DNA of 18,429 bases from Alteribacillus sp041949975. GTDB taxonomy: Bacteria > Bacillota > Bacilli > Bacillales > Marinococcaceae. The position numbers were made by a program, and so were the translations under genes. The DNA lies in NCBI RefSeq assembly GCF_041949975.1, contig NZ_JBHFQG010000054.1:1-18429 (forward strand), written 5' to 3'. The notes beneath the pieces are model-generated. The model was not told the origin of the DNA and made no database searches. It worked only from the letters and a program-made list of their open reading frames with translations. Of the stretch, positions 1 to 8,313 are shown piece after piece (within the stretch, counting starts at the first letter, position 1; each line of letters starts with the position of its first letter).

Positions 1-157
1 AAGCTTCATCTGCTTTGTACCGGTGAAACGCACTCGAGTCTTCTTTGGAATACACCGCAACGGTTCGAATATGTAATTCGGTGCATGCCCGGAAAATACG
101 GATTGCTATTTCTCCACGGTTTGCTACTAAAAGTTTTTGAATTTTTTTTGTCTTCAT
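1..157 (-). CDS. pyc: Pyruvate carboxylase, N-terminal end (partial)
   Basis: Only the first 52 codons are present; the gene runs off the left edge. The ATG is at 157-155, preceded on the minus strand by an AGGGAG ribosome binding site. The translation contains LLVANRGEIAIRIFRAC and then TVAVYSKEDS and HRYKADEA, the start of the biotin carboxylase (ATP-grasp) domain. It matches what I recall of Bacillus PycA almost residue for residue, more closely than acetyl-CoA carboxylase AccC. The enzyme carboxylates pyruvate to oxaloacetate in the cytoplasm using biotin, ATP and bicarbonate. It diverges from the TetR gene across about 140 bases. Its position beside a betaine reductase island and a malic enzyme suggests C3/C4 balancing, but this is inference. 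I see no convincing promoter for it. Confidence 0.9.
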   Translation of the reverse strand, partial: MKTKKIQKLLVANRGEIAIRIFRACTELHIRTVAVYSKEDSSAFHRYKADEA

Positions 158-233
158 AAAATCGCTCCCTACTTTATTAAGTAAATTTCATAATAAAAAA
201 ATCAAATTTAACCCATATAACAGAAAATTATGC

Positions 234-239
234 TACACT
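234..239 (+). promoter_or_regulatory. Possible extended -10 promoter of tetR
   Basis: TG-C-TACACT (TG at 231-232, hexamer 234-239) resembles an extended -10 sigma-A element. No good -35 box is visible at the normal distance. A start near 246 would place the operator at 260-273 just inside the transcript, as expected for an autoregulated repressor. Weak evidence. Confidence 0.35.
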
Positions 240-259
240 AAACTTATCGTAATTACATT

Positions 260-273
260 TTAATCATGGTTAA
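260..273. promoter_or_regulatory. Operator copy 1 (tetR leader)
   Basis: TTAATCATGGTTAA is a near-perfect palindrome and a variant of the ATAATC-NN-GATTAT motif found at four other places in the window. It lies 24 bases before the TTG start of the TetR gene. A further TGATTA half-site follows at 277-282. It is probably an autoregulatory site of the adjacent TetR protein. Confidence 0.55.
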
Positions 274-297
274 AAATGATTATAAGAGGTGAATTAA

Positions 298-960
298 TTG
301 AAAAAGGCCAAAAACAAAGAAATCCAGACCATTCGAATGATGGTATATTTCATAGATGCCACTTCCGAAATTATTGAACAAGAAGGAATGGATAAAATCA
401 CTATTCGAAAAGTTGCTGACTTAGCCGGCTTTAATAGTGCAACCATTTATAATTACTTTGAAGAACTGTCTCATTTAATATTTTTTGCATCAATGCGCTA
501 TGTGAAAAAATACATTAATGCTTTACCTGAATATCTTGCTTCCACCGAAGATCCTCTGGAACAGTACCTAAAAATGTGGGAGTGTTTTTCTAGGTTCTCA
601 TTTAGTGATCCACAAATTTATTATTCAGTGTTTTCTTCGAACTTAGGTTGTCCTGCTGAAAAACTTTTAAAGGATTACTATGGAATGTTTCCAACAGACC
701 TAGTCGAAGTTCCAAAAGAATTAAGAGAAATGCTTTTAGAATCTAACCTTACTAAAAGAGACCTTATTGCACTTAATCCATGTATCGACAAGGGCTACAT
801 TAAAGCCGAAGATGCCAGTCAAATTAGTGAGATTCATTTTCTTATATGGCAAGGTATGCATACTATGTTTTTAAATAAAAGATGTGAATACACAGTGGAA
901 GAAGCAACAGAAATTACCGTAAGTCATATACGAACTACAATGCAGAAACATAATTGCTAA
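298..960 (+). CDS. TetR-family transcriptional regulator
   Basis: A 220-residue protein of normal TetR length. Residues about 15-60 form the DNA-binding domain, with a helix-turn-helix (ITIRKVADLAGFNSATIYNYF) ending in the YxYF pattern typical of the family. The rest is the variable ligand-binding and dimer domain, so the inducer cannot be read from sequence. The start is TTG at 298, chosen for the AAGAGGTGA ribosome binding site at 284-292. The gene converges on the BCCT transporter with only five bases between stop codons. The same palindrome occurs in its leader, in the transporter/grd intergenic region and at the tRNA-Sec promoter, so it is the obvious candidate regulator of the island. 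Betaine or a breakdown product would be a natural ligand, but that is inference. Confidence 0.85.
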   Translation: MKKAKNKEIQTIRMMVYFIDATSEIIEQEGMDKITIRKVADLAGFNSATIYNYFEELSHLIFFASMRYVKKYINALPEYLASTEDPLEQYLKMWECFSRFSFSDPQIYYSVFSSNLGCPAEKLLKDYYGMFPTDLVEVPKELREMLLESNLTKRDLIALNPCIDKGYIKAEDASQISEIHFLIWQGMHTMFLNKRCEYTVEEATEITVSHIRTTMQKHNC

Positions 961-965
961 GAAAA

Positions 966-2516
966 TTACATTATTTCTTTATGTTCATTCTCCTTGATTT
1001 TGGATTCATTTCGTTTGGGATAGTTGTGTATTTTTCCATGCTCCAAAATCAATCCCTTCAAAAGGGAATAGCACATTACTGACATAATGATAGTAAAGGG
1101 AAACGCAGCCGCAATCGAAGCAGATTGTAAGGTCTCGAGGCTGCCACTTAAGAGCAAGACAATTGATACGAGAGATAGTAAGCATCCCCAAGTGAGCTTA
1201 ATATTTCTTGAAGGATTGAGGTTACCTTGAGAACTGAATATCGATAAAACAAAAGTTGACGAATCGGCTGATGTTACAAAAAAGCTAACAACCAGTATGA
1301 CAGCAATAACACTTAAAGTTGTACTAAACGGGAAATATTGAAAAAATACAAACAAGGCTTCAGTGACGTCAGTAGTGGCTGCTTCTGATAAAGCTGTGTT
1401 ACCCATATTGTGTACAAGATGCAAGCTTGCACCTCCAAAAACGGAAAACCATGCAAAGGTACCTATAGTAGGGATAAATAATACTCCTAGAATAAACTCT
1501 TTAATGGTTCTACCTTTAGAGATTTTTGCAATAAAACTACCAACAAATGGAGCCCATGCAATCCACCATGCCCAGTAGAATAAGGTCCATCCTGCAATCC
1601 AAGAATTATCACCAAAAGGTCGGATTCTTAAGCTCATATAAAGTACATTATCTAAATAACTCCCAGTTGTACTGGTAAATACTTTGAAGATTTGGGAAGT
1701 AGGCCCTAAAAACAGTAAGAGCAACATAATCCCTAATGCTAGTAAAATATTAAAATTTGAAAGGATTTTCATGCCCCTGTCAATACCAATGACCGCTGAT
1801 CCTGCAAAAAGTACTGTAACAATTGCAATGATGATAATTTGTGTGCTAATTATATTTGGAACATCCAATAAATAGCTTAACCCTCCAGCTATTTGCATAG
1901 TTCCAAGGCCTAAGGAAGTAGCAACACCAAAAACGGTGGCAAAGATTGCTAAAACATCGATTCCTTTTCCAAGAGGTCCATAAATTCGATCCCCGATAAT
2001 TGGATAAAAGGTGGAACTGATTAGCCCGGGAAGGTCCTTTCTATATTGGAAAAAGGCTAAACTTAATCCAATAATGGTATATACAGCCCAGGGGTGAAGC
2101 CCCCAATGAAAATACGTATAGGTCATTGCGGTATTTGCAGCATCAGCAGTTGCCGCTTCTCCATATGGCGGGGTCATATAATGAAATAATGGCTCAGCTA
2201 CTCCCCAGAAAACCAGTCCAATCCCCATACCTGCACTAAATAACATCGCTATCCAAGATAACTTGCTATAAACTGGCCTATCAGTGTCTTTTCCTAATCG
2301 AATTTTTCCATACCTTGAGAAAATCAGCAATATAGCCATGACCAAAAAAACTAGAGTAGCTGTTAAATAAAACCACCCAAAGTATTCCACAGTAGTGCCT
2401 AAAAAATAGTTAACCCACATTTCTAACAAGTCATTAAAAAAAGCTCCAAATATTACAAACAAGACAATAATAAATAGAGAAATGCTTAATACCATATTGC
2501 TTTGAATGAACCTCAT
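966..2516 (-). CDS. BCCT-family glycine betaine transporter (OpuD-like)
   Basis: A 516-residue integral membrane protein with about 12 hydrophobic segments, the usual BCCT length. Residues 96-100 are GMGIG, the glycine-rich stretch of the sodium-coupled betaine carriers. Residues 137-146 (HWGLHPWAVY) supply the TM4 tryptophans and tyrosine of the aromatic betaine box. Residues 313-321 (FYWAWWIAW) are the TM8 signature. The start is ATG at 2516, because GAGGAGG at 2523-2529 is a ribosome binding site; a TTG at 2531 would overlap it. BCCT carriers move betaine, choline or carnitine. With betaine reductase transcribed divergently from the same intergenic region, betaine uptake as catabolic substrate is the likely role. 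A palindromic operator sits between its predicted -35 and -10. Confidence 0.92.
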   Translation of the reverse strand: MRFIQSNMVLSISLFIIVLFVIFGAFFNDLLEMWVNYFLGTTVEYFGWFYLTATLVFLVMAILLIFSRYGKIRLGKDTDRPVYSKLSWIAMLFSAGMGIGLVFWGVAEPLFHYMTPPYGEAATADAANTAMTYTYFHWGLHPWAVYTIIGLSLAFFQYRKDLPGLISSTFYPIIGDRIYGPLGKGIDVLAIFATVFGVATSLGLGTMQIAGGLSYLLDVPNIISTQIIIIAIVTVLFAGSAVIGIDRGMKILSNFNILLALGIMLLLLFLGPTSQIFKVFTSTTGSYLDNVLYMSLRIRPFGDNSWIAGWTLFYWAWWIAWAPFVGSFIAKISKGRTIKEFILGVLFIPTIGTFAWFSVFGGASLHLVHNMGNTALSEAATTDVTEALFVFFQYFPFSTTLSVIAVILVVSFFVTSADSSTFVLSIFSSQGNLNPSRNIKLTWGCLLSLVSIVLLLSGSLETLQSASIAAAFPFTIIMSVMCYSLLKGLILEHGKIHNYPKRNESKIKENEHKEIM

Positions 2517-2596
2517 GCAAATCCTCCTCAATAGTTTTTTTTATTTTTTTATTAAAGTTAGTCCCTCCTTGAAAGCGTTATCGTTCATTGAAGTTG

Positions 2597-2625
2597 ATAA
2601 TAACATAATCATGATTAAAAAACAA
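2597..2625 (-). promoter_or_regulatory. Sigma-A promoter of the BCCT transporter
   Basis: On the minus strand, TTGTTT (2625-2620), 17 bases, TATTAT (2602-2597). The spacer contains the operator palindrome at 2605-2618, the classic position for repression by blocking RNA polymerase. Confidence 0.65.
2605..2618. promoter_or_regulatory. Operator copy 2 (in the transporter promoter spacer)
   Basis: ATAATCATGATTAA matches the consensus ATAATC-NN-GATTAT at 13 of 14 positions and lies wholly between the -35 and -10 of the transporter promoter. A protein bound here should prevent initiation. Confidence 0.65.
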
Positions 2626-2664
2626 AATTATTTAACAATTAATAAAAAATACAAAAAAAAACTA

Positions 2665-2693
2665 TTTACAATTTCAGGATTAATAAATATAAT
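2665..2693 (+). promoter_or_regulatory. Sigma-A promoter of the grd operon
   Basis: TTTACA (2665-2670), 17 bases, TATAAT (2688-2693). The predicted start is near 2700, giving a leader of about 50 bases before the GTG of grdI. The perfect operator palindrome at 2711-2726 lies just downstream of the start. Confidence 0.7.
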
Positions 2694-2710
2694 GTAATCA
2701 ATCAATAAAA

Positions 2711-2726
2711 AATAATCATGATTATT
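2711..2726. promoter_or_regulatory. Operator copy 3 (perfect 16-bp palindrome before grdI)
   Basis: AATAATCATGATTATT is a perfect palindrome, the best copy of the motif in the window, placed at about +11 to +26 of the grd operon transcript. The position fits a repressor that blocks early elongation or promoter clearance. Confidence 0.7.
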
Positions 2727-2749
2727 AAATTTTTCAAGGGGGGTAAGAA

Positions 2750-4057
2750 GTGAAATTAGAAGTAGGAAATTTTCAAGTGAAAAGCGTTATATTTGGCAGT
2801 CAAACTTCTTTTAATAATGGTGTATTAACCATTAATAAAGAAGAAGCTTTAAAGGTTGTTTATGAAGATGAAAGAATTATTTCAGCTGATATTGTTATTG
2901 CAAGACCTGGTGAATCAACTAGAATCACTCCCGTTAAAGAAGCAGTAGAACCTAGGTATAAAGTTTCTGGTGGAGTGTTGTTTCCAGGAGTAACGAACAA
3001 ACTTATGCAAGTTGGGAGTGGGAGAACTCATGCCTTAAAAGGAACCAGTGTACTAGCAGTGGGAAAACATTGGGGGGGATTTCAAGACGGTCTCATTGAT
3101 ATGAGCGGTCCAGGATCTAAACAGACTATGTTTTCTGAATTATTAAATATTTGCTTGGTAGCTAATACAAATGAAGATTTCGAAAAAAATGAACAGCAGA
3201 AAAAAAATGAAGCATTACGTTGGGGAGCTATGAGGTTAGCTGAGTATTTGGGGAGTTGCGTGAAAGACTTAGAACCAGAAGATATGGATGTATATAGTCA
3301 CCAGCCTCTTCATAAACGAACTGGGGAGATAAAAAAACTCCCGGGTGTTGTGTATGTACTTCAACTACAGTCTCAAATGCTTGAAGCGGGTTACAACGCT
3401 ATGGTGTATGGCTGGGATGTTAATCGTATGGTACCAACATTCATGTCACCTAATGAATTGCTGGATGGAGCTGTAGTTTCAGGAAGTTTCATGCCTTCTT
3501 CTTCCAAAATATCTACTTACCAGCATGTAAATAATGAAACAATAAAGCACTTATTGGGTCAACATGGAAAAAAAATTAATTTTCTAGGAGTTATTCTATC
3601 AAACTTAAACGTGAATTTAGAAGAAAAGCAACGTTCGGCTCTTTTCGTAAGACAGTTAGCAACTAGTTTAGGTGCAAAAGGAGCAGTGATATCGGAAGAG
3701 GGCTATGGTAACCCAGATTCTGATTTCATACTGGCTTACAACGAACTGGAGGATGCTGGAATCAAAGTGGTTGGTATCACAAATGAATGCACAGGGCGTG
3801 ATGGAAAATCGCAACCTCTTGTTGACTTATCAGATAAGGCAAATGCCATTGTATCAACAGGTAATGTTTCTCAATATCTCAAATTAAATCCAATGAAAAC
3901 CATTATAGGCGAATTGGAAGCTTTGTCCCGCGATGGTAATTCTGGTGGTTGGAATGAATCAGTCAAAGAGGACGGTTCTATTGAAATGGAAAACAACGGA
4001 ATATTTTGCGCAGATTCTAGTTCAGGAAATCATTATAAGACAGTAGTTGAATATTAA
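2750..4057 (+). CDS. grdI: Betaine reductase protein B, GrdE/GrdG/GrdI-type subunit
   Basis: A 435-residue member of the GrdE/GrdG/GrdI family, the non-selenium subunit of substrate-binding protein B. Family stretches are visible: ARPGESTRITPVK (residues 52-64), then GRTHALKG, VISEEGYGNPDSD and a GRDGKSQ segment. The start is GTG at 2750 with AAGGGGGG upstream. In glycine-type GrdE (recalled from clostridial proteins) an Asn-Cys pair near residue 242 is cleaved to give the pyruvoyl group that binds glycine. The corresponding stretch here reads SGSFMPSSS (residues 244-252), with Ser246-Phe247 in place of Asn-Cys. The protein should therefore stay uncleaved and lack a pyruvoyl group. That suits betaine, which cannot form a Schiff base, and with the BCCT gene supports grdI rather than grdE. 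It is the first gene of the operon; grdH follows 14 bases later. Confidence 0.85.
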   Translation: MKLEVGNFQVKSVIFGSQTSFNNGVLTINKEEALKVVYEDERIISADIVIARPGESTRITPVKEAVEPRYKVSGGVLFPGVTNKLMQVGSGRTHALKGTSVLAVGKHWGGFQDGLIDMSGPGSKQTMFSELLNICLVANTNEDFEKNEQQKKNEALRWGAMRLAEYLGSCVKDLEPEDMDVYSHQPLHKRTGEIKKLPGVVYVLQLQSQMLEAGYNAMVYGWDVNRMVPTFMSPNELLDGAVVSGSFMPSSSKISTYQHVNNETIKHLLGQHGKKINFLGVILSNLNVNLEEKQRSALFVRQLATSLGAKGAVISEEGYGNPDSDFILAYNELEDAGIKVVGITNECTGRDGKSQPLVDLSDKANAIVSTGNVSQYLKLNPMKTIIGELEALSRDGNSGGWNESVKEDGSIEMENNGIFCADSSSGNHYKTVVEY

Positions 4058-4071
4058 AGGAGGGAAAACGA

Positions 4072-5388
4072 TTGAAAAAAGCCATCCATTATATTAATCA
4101 ATTTTTTGGTCAAATCGGCGGAGAAGATAAAGCAGACTTTAAACCTAAAATTAGCGAAGGCACCATCGGTCCAGGGTTGTTACTTAATAAATTATTGGCT
4201 CCTGAAGCAGAGGTAACACACACAGTAATTTGCGGAGATAATTTTATGGGATCTCATAAGGATGAAGCTATTAAGGTGATTTTGGAATATTTGGATAATA
4301 AAGAGTTTGATATCTTCTTTGCCGGTCCTGCTTTTATGGCTGGGCGCTATGGGGTAGCATGTGGCGAAATCTGTAAAGCTGTACAGGACAAATTTGGTGT
4401 TCCCGTTGTTACCAGTATGTATGTTGAAAACCCTGCCGTAGAGATGTTTCATAAGGAAATTTATGTTTTTCCTGGTGGTAATAGCGCAGCTGCAATGAGA
4501 AAAGACATACCTAAAATGGCCCGTTTCGGAAAAAAACTTCTTCAGGGTGGTGAAGTGACGTCAGCTAAAGAAGAAGGTTATTTTCCGAGAGGCGTAAGAT
4601 TAGAAACATTTTACGAGGCTGAACAAATAGGGGCATACCGTGCTGTTAACATGTTATTAAAAAAACTAAATGAAGAAGAATATGAAACTGAGATGCCAAT
4701 GCCTGTTATTGAAAGGGTGGAGATTGCTCCACCAGTGGGAAATCTTAAGAAAGCAAGAGTTGCTTTAGTAAGTTCGGGTGGAATTGTTCCTTTGGGAAAT
4801 CCAGATAGAATACAATCTGCTTCAGCTACAAAATGGGGAAAATATGAGGTTTCTAGTCTTGACTCCTTAAAGGCAGGTGAATGGGAAACAATTCATGCGG
4901 GTTTTGACCCAGCTGCCGCCAATGCGAATCCAAATGTAATTGTTCCCTTGGATGCTTTAAGACAATTGGAAAATGATAAGAAAATAGGTGAAGTTTATGA
5001 TTATATTTACTCCACGGTAGGAACCGGTACTACTCAAGCGGAAGCCAGCCGGATGGGAACTGAAATTGCCCAGGATTTAAAGGAAGCAAATGTTTCAGCT
5101 GTTATTCTTACTTCCACCTGAGGAACATGTACTCGTTGCGGGTCAACGATAACCAAGGAAATTGAAAGAGCCGGAATTCCAATTGTTCAAATGGCAAACC
5201 TAGTTTCTATTGCTAAAACCGTAGGATCCAACCGTATCGTACCAACCATTTCAATCCCTTATCCGCTAGGTGATCCTAACAAACCTGTTGAGGAACAGTG
5301 GAACCTTAGAAAGCATCGTGTTGAGGTTGCAGTTAACGCATTAGCAAGTGATATCCAAGAAGCAACAATCTTGGAAGTAAAGATTTAA
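4072..5388 (+). CDS. grdH: Betaine reductase protein B, selenocysteine subunit
   Basis: Read through the in-frame TGA at 5119-5121 the protein has 438 residues, the usual size of GrdB/GrdF/GrdH. The TGA is codon 350, in the motif STUGTCTRCG (a UxxCxxC arrangement), the same place where clostridial GrdB carries Sec. A hairpin with the features of a bacterial SECIS starts 12 bases after it. In this family the Sec attacks the alpha carbon of the bound substrate, giving a carboxymethylated selenoprotein and releasing the amine, here trimethylamine if the substrate is betaine. The start is TTG at 4072 with AAAGGAGGG at 4056-4064. Conventional gene calling will split it into 4072-5121 and 5191-5388. 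Betaine specificity (grdH rather than grdB or grdF) is inferred from the partner GrdI and the transporter. Confidence 0.88.
5119..5121 (+). other. UGA read as selenocysteine (GrdH Sec350)
   Basis: In-frame TGA between LTST and GTCTRCG, the conserved Sec site of GrdB-type proteins. The downstream frame stays open and conserved to 5388. Confidence 0.9.
5134..5148 (+). promoter_or_regulatory. SECIS-like hairpin of grdH
   Basis: CGTTG-CGGGT-CAACG is a perfect five-pair stem with a G/U-containing loop, beginning 12 bases after the UGA. This is the distance and form expected of a SelB-binding bacterial SECIS. Confidence 0.6.
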
Positions 5389-5432
5389 ATTCTAACTTAA
5401 ATCTTTTCATTCTATTAAAGGAGGAATTGTAA

Positions 5433-5894
5433 ATGATAAAAGACAAAAAAGTGTTCGTTCTTGGAGAAAGAGATGGGGTGCCTGCTCCGGCTATTGAAGA
5501 ATGTATAAAAGCAGCAGGGGCAGACATCATTTATAAAGATACTCAGTGCTTTGTTTGAACAGCTGCCGGTGCAATGGACCAGGTGGTCCAAGAAGAGGTG
5601 AAGAAAGCAGCTGAAAAGTATGGTAATGAAAATGTTTACGTAATTTTAGGGTCCCCAGATGAGGATAGTGCCGAAATTTTCGCTGAAACGGTCACAGCAG
5701 GGGATCCAACGTATGCAGGACCGCTAGCTGGTGTGGCCTTAGATCTTCCAGTCTATCATATTCTTGAAGATGAGATAAAGGAATTAATCCCGGAAGATGT
5801 CTACCAGGATCAAATAGGATTAATGGAATTATCACTGGATAAAGATGAAATCATTAATGCAATGAAGAATGCCAGACAAATCTCTGCAGAATAA
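5433..5894 (+). CDS. grdA: Selenoprotein A of betaine/glycine reductase, copy 1
   Basis: Read through TGA at 5556-5558 it gives 153 residues with Sec at position 42 in CFVUTAAGAMD, the CxxU redox motif of GrdA. Protein A takes the carboxymethyl group from protein B onto Sec, then transfers an acetyl unit to protein C, leaving a Se-S bridge that thioredoxin reduces. The start is ATG at 5433 behind AAAGGAGGA. A second, nearly identical copy lies at 8662-9126. Compared with that copy this one has Asp-Leu-Pro where the other has Gly-Leu-Ser in the VALxLxVYHI stretch, and a different C-terminal tail (NARQISAE). Gene finders will report only 5574-5894. Confidence 0.92.
5556..5558 (+). other. UGA read as selenocysteine (GrdA1 Sec42)
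   Basis: TGA between CFV and TAAGAMD, the invariant Sec position of GrdA, with a SECIS-like hairpin 16 bases downstream. Confidence 0.92.
5575..5590 (+). promoter_or_regulatory. SECIS-like hairpin of grdA1
   Basis: TGGACC-AGGT-GGTCCA: a perfect six-pair stem with an AGGT loop. The loop resembles the AGGUCU apical loop of the E. coli fdhF SECIS. It starts 16 bases after the UGA. Confidence 0.7.
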
Positions 5895-5904
5895 GGGGGA
5901 GCCT

Positions 5905-6861
5905 ATGAGTAGTGAAAAGGTTTATGATGTGATTATTGCTGGAGCAGGTCCTGCTGGCATGACAGCAGCTGTCTATACATCGCGGGCAAAAATGGAAACA
6001 TTAATGATAGAAAAAGGCCTTCCTGGAGGGCAAATGACAAAAACAGAAGATATAGAGAACTATCCTGGATTTGAAGCAATCTTAGGTCCCGACTTATCCA
6101 ATAAAATGTATGAACATTCTACCAAGTTCGGGGCCGAATATATGCAAGGAAACATCCAAGAAATAAGAAATGGCTATCCCCTGAAATCAGTGATTGTAGA
6201 TAATAAGGAATATAAAACAAAATCAGTAATTATTGGCACAGGAGCTAAACACCGTTCTCTGGGTGTTCCAGGTGAAGAGGAGCTTTCGGGATTTGGAGTT
6301 TCGTATTGTGCCGTCTGTGACGGGGCATTTTTTGCTGATCAAGAGTTAGTTGTAGTGGGCGGGGGAGATTCGGCTGTTGAGGAAGCAATATTCCTAACTA
6401 GATTTGCGACAAAGGTTACGATCATTCATCGCAGAGACGAACTTCGGGCTCAAAAAATCATTCAAAAACGAGCTTTTGAGAATGAAAAAATAAATTTTAT
6501 TTGGAATCATACTGTAGAGGAGATAATAGGGGACGGAATGGTTTCAGGAGTTCGTATAAAAGATAAATTGACTGGTGAGATCAGTGAGTTTCCGTGTGCA
6601 GGAGCATTTATTTACATTGGAATGGATCCCCTCAGCGATTGTGTTAAAAATTTAGGAATAACCAATGAAAATGGATACATTGAAGTGGATGAGGACATGA
6701 AAACTAGGGTTGAAGGAATTTTTTCCGCTGGTGACGTGAATGAAAAAATGCTTCGACAGATTATCACAGCAACTGGAGATGGCAGTGTTGCAGCACTATC
6801 AGCCCAACAATACGTAGAAAGTTTAGAAGAAAAATTAAAAGAAATGAATATGGAGGTGTAA
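5905..6861 (+). CDS. trxB: Thioredoxin reductase (NADPH)
   Basis: A 318-residue flavoprotein of the low-molecular-weight thioredoxin reductase type. GAGPAG at 13-18 binds FAD, CAVC at 135-138 is the redox disulfide, GGGDSA at 152-157 and HRRDELRA at 175-182 form the NADPH site, and a C-terminal GDV near residue 284 completes the FAD site. All key residues are present, so NADPH rather than ferredoxin is the expected donor. The start is ATG at 5905 with AAGGGGGA at 5893-5900; an upstream in-frame ATG at 5869 lies inside grdA1 with no binding site. It follows grdA1 by 10 bases. With the trxA two genes downstream it should regenerate reduced GrdA after each turnover, as in clostridial grd operons, which also carry trxB and trxA. 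Confidence 0.92.
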   Translation: MSSEKVYDVIIAGAGPAGMTAAVYTSRAKMETLMIEKGLPGGQMTKTEDIENYPGFEAILGPDLSNKMYEHSTKFGAEYMQGNIQEIRNGYPLKSVIVDNKEYKTKSVIIGTGAKHRSLGVPGEEELSGFGVSYCAVCDGAFFADQELVVVGGGDSAVEEAIFLTRFATKVTIIHRRDELRAQKIIQKRAFENEKINFIWNHTVEEIIGDGMVSGVRIKDKLTGEISEFPCAGAFIYIGMDPLSDCVKNLGITNENGYIEVDEDMKTRVEGIFSAGDVNEKMLRQIITATGDGSVAALSAQQYVESLEEKLKEMNMEV

Positions 6862-6862
6862 C

Positions 6863-8311
6863 ATGACAGCGCCCGTTATTAAAGGATCTTCCTTTGTTAT
6901 TACCCATACCCCAAGCCTGGTCCGTCACGGATCAAAACCAGTAAGAGAAATTGAAAAAGACCCTGAAATCTTGGATCAAATATTGAGTGGGTTACGTAGT
7001 TTTCAAGAGGCAGTAGCTTATCCTCCAAACCAAGTATTTATCGGTAACCTCAGACCTGAATTACTAAAAGATTATGAAAGACCATGGACGAATACTTATA
7101 TTCAAGGTGCTAAACGATTCAGCCCCTGGGGAGAAATTCTCCCGGAAGATGAATTTTATGGGTGGCTGAAAATAGCTGATTCATATAATTTGATCTCCCT
7201 AGAAGAAAAATTTTTACAAGAAAATGTGAAGGGTTCATTGGAAAAACATCCCTTAATTTCGAAGGACGACCTTGAAGCGTTAGGCACAGGGATTTCACTG
7301 AACGAAATTGAAGAGAAGCTTTCAAACGATAGTGCTTTACCATTGCATATCAAGAAAGATCAACTAATTGGTGTAATCGAAGCCGGTCATGATGAAGACA
7401 AATTTCTTTCCGCTCACATTTTATTAGAGAACCTAAGTAATAAAGCATCCGGTATTGTAGCGATGCGTCATGCTCTAAAGGCCTTTGATGTTTCGCCTGA
7501 AAAGATTGATTATGTGATTGGTTGTGATGAGGAAGCTGTGGGAGATCGTTATCAGCGCGGCGGTGGAAATATGGCCAAGTCAATTGCAGAGCATGCAGGT
7601 TGTACCAATGCCTCTGGCTCAGATATCAAATCATTTTGTTGCGCCCCGGCACATGCAATTAGTATTGCAGCAAGCCTTGTGCAAGCTGGCACTCATAAAG
7701 AAGTCTTAGTGATAGGTGGTGGTTGCTTAGCTAAACTTGGGATGAAATTTGCTGGAAATCTTTCAAAAAAAATGCCGATTACGGAGGACCAAATGGGGGC
7801 TATAGCAATATTAGTTGGGCAAGATGATGGGAAAAATCCTCAAATTCAAATGGATGCTTTTGGAAAGCATGATATCTCTGCCGGATCTTCAGCCCAAGCT
7901 ATTTATCAAACATTGGTTGTTAGCCCTCTTGAAAGAATAGGAAAACAAATTACAGATATCGATAAATATGCTGTTGAGCTTCATAACCCTGACGTAACGG
8001 AACCTAATGGAAATGGAAATGTCCCAAGAGGAAATTATCGTACAATTGCTGGTATGGCTGTACTACGAAAAGAATTGGATCGGACGGAAATGAACTCTTT
8101 TGAAGAGGAACGTGGAATGATAGGGTTTTCTCCAACTCAAGGACACATTGCTTCAGCTATTCCGTTTATCGGTCATGCAAGAGATATGATTAATAAAGGA
8201 GAAATAAATAATGCTATGTTTGTGGGAAAAGGGAGCCTTTTCTTAGGAAAAATGACAACGCTTTCTGATGGAATGTCTTTTATGATAGAAAAAAACAAAG
8301 GAGCTGAATAA
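6863..8311 (+). CDS. grdC: Glycine/betaine reductase protein C, beta subunit
   Basis: A 482-residue GrdC, somewhat shorter than the roughly 510 residues I recall for clostridial proteins. GrdC has a ketoacyl-ACP-synthase-III-like fold and accepts the acetyl unit from GrdA as a cysteine thioester. Recognisable stretches are HTPSLVRHG near the start, RGGGNMAKSIAEHAGC and SDIKSFCCAPAHA (Cys259 and Cys260; the first matches the single Cys of clostridial FCAGP), and a C-terminal GFSPTQGHI and GKGSLFLG. The start ATG at 6863 overlaps the trxB end by spacing of one base and has GGAGGTG upstream. Its usual partner grdD, which releases acetyl phosphate, does not follow; trxA does, two bases later. Whether GrdC acts alone, with a distant GrdD, or hands acetyl to CoA cannot be seen here. 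Confidence 0.88.
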   Translation: MTAPVIKGSSFVITHTPSLVRHGSKPVREIEKDPEILDQILSGLRSFQEAVAYPPNQVFIGNLRPELLKDYERPWTNTYIQGAKRFSPWGEILPEDEFYGWLKIADSYNLISLEEKFLQENVKGSLEKHPLISKDDLEALGTGISLNEIEEKLSNDSALPLHIKKDQLIGVIEAGHDEDKFLSAHILLENLSNKASGIVAMRHALKAFDVSPEKIDYVIGCDEEAVGDRYQRGGGNMAKSIAEHAGCTNASGSDIKSFCCAPAHAISIAASLVQAGTHKEVLVIGGGCLAKLGMKFAGNLSKKMPITEDQMGAIAILVGQDDGKNPQIQMDAFGKHDISAGSSAQAIYQTLVVSPLERIGKQITDIDKYAVELHNPDVTEPNGNGNVPRGNYRTIAGMAVLRKELDRTEMNSFEEERGMIGFSPTQGHIASAIPFIGHARDMINKGEINNAMFVGKGSLFLGKMTTLSDGMSFMIEKNKGAE

Positions 8312-8313
8312 TC

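Noticed and set aside
5869..5904. Earlier ATG for trxB inside grdA1
   Set aside because: It lacks a ribosome binding site and adds residues unlike the family; the ATG at 5905 has a strong one.
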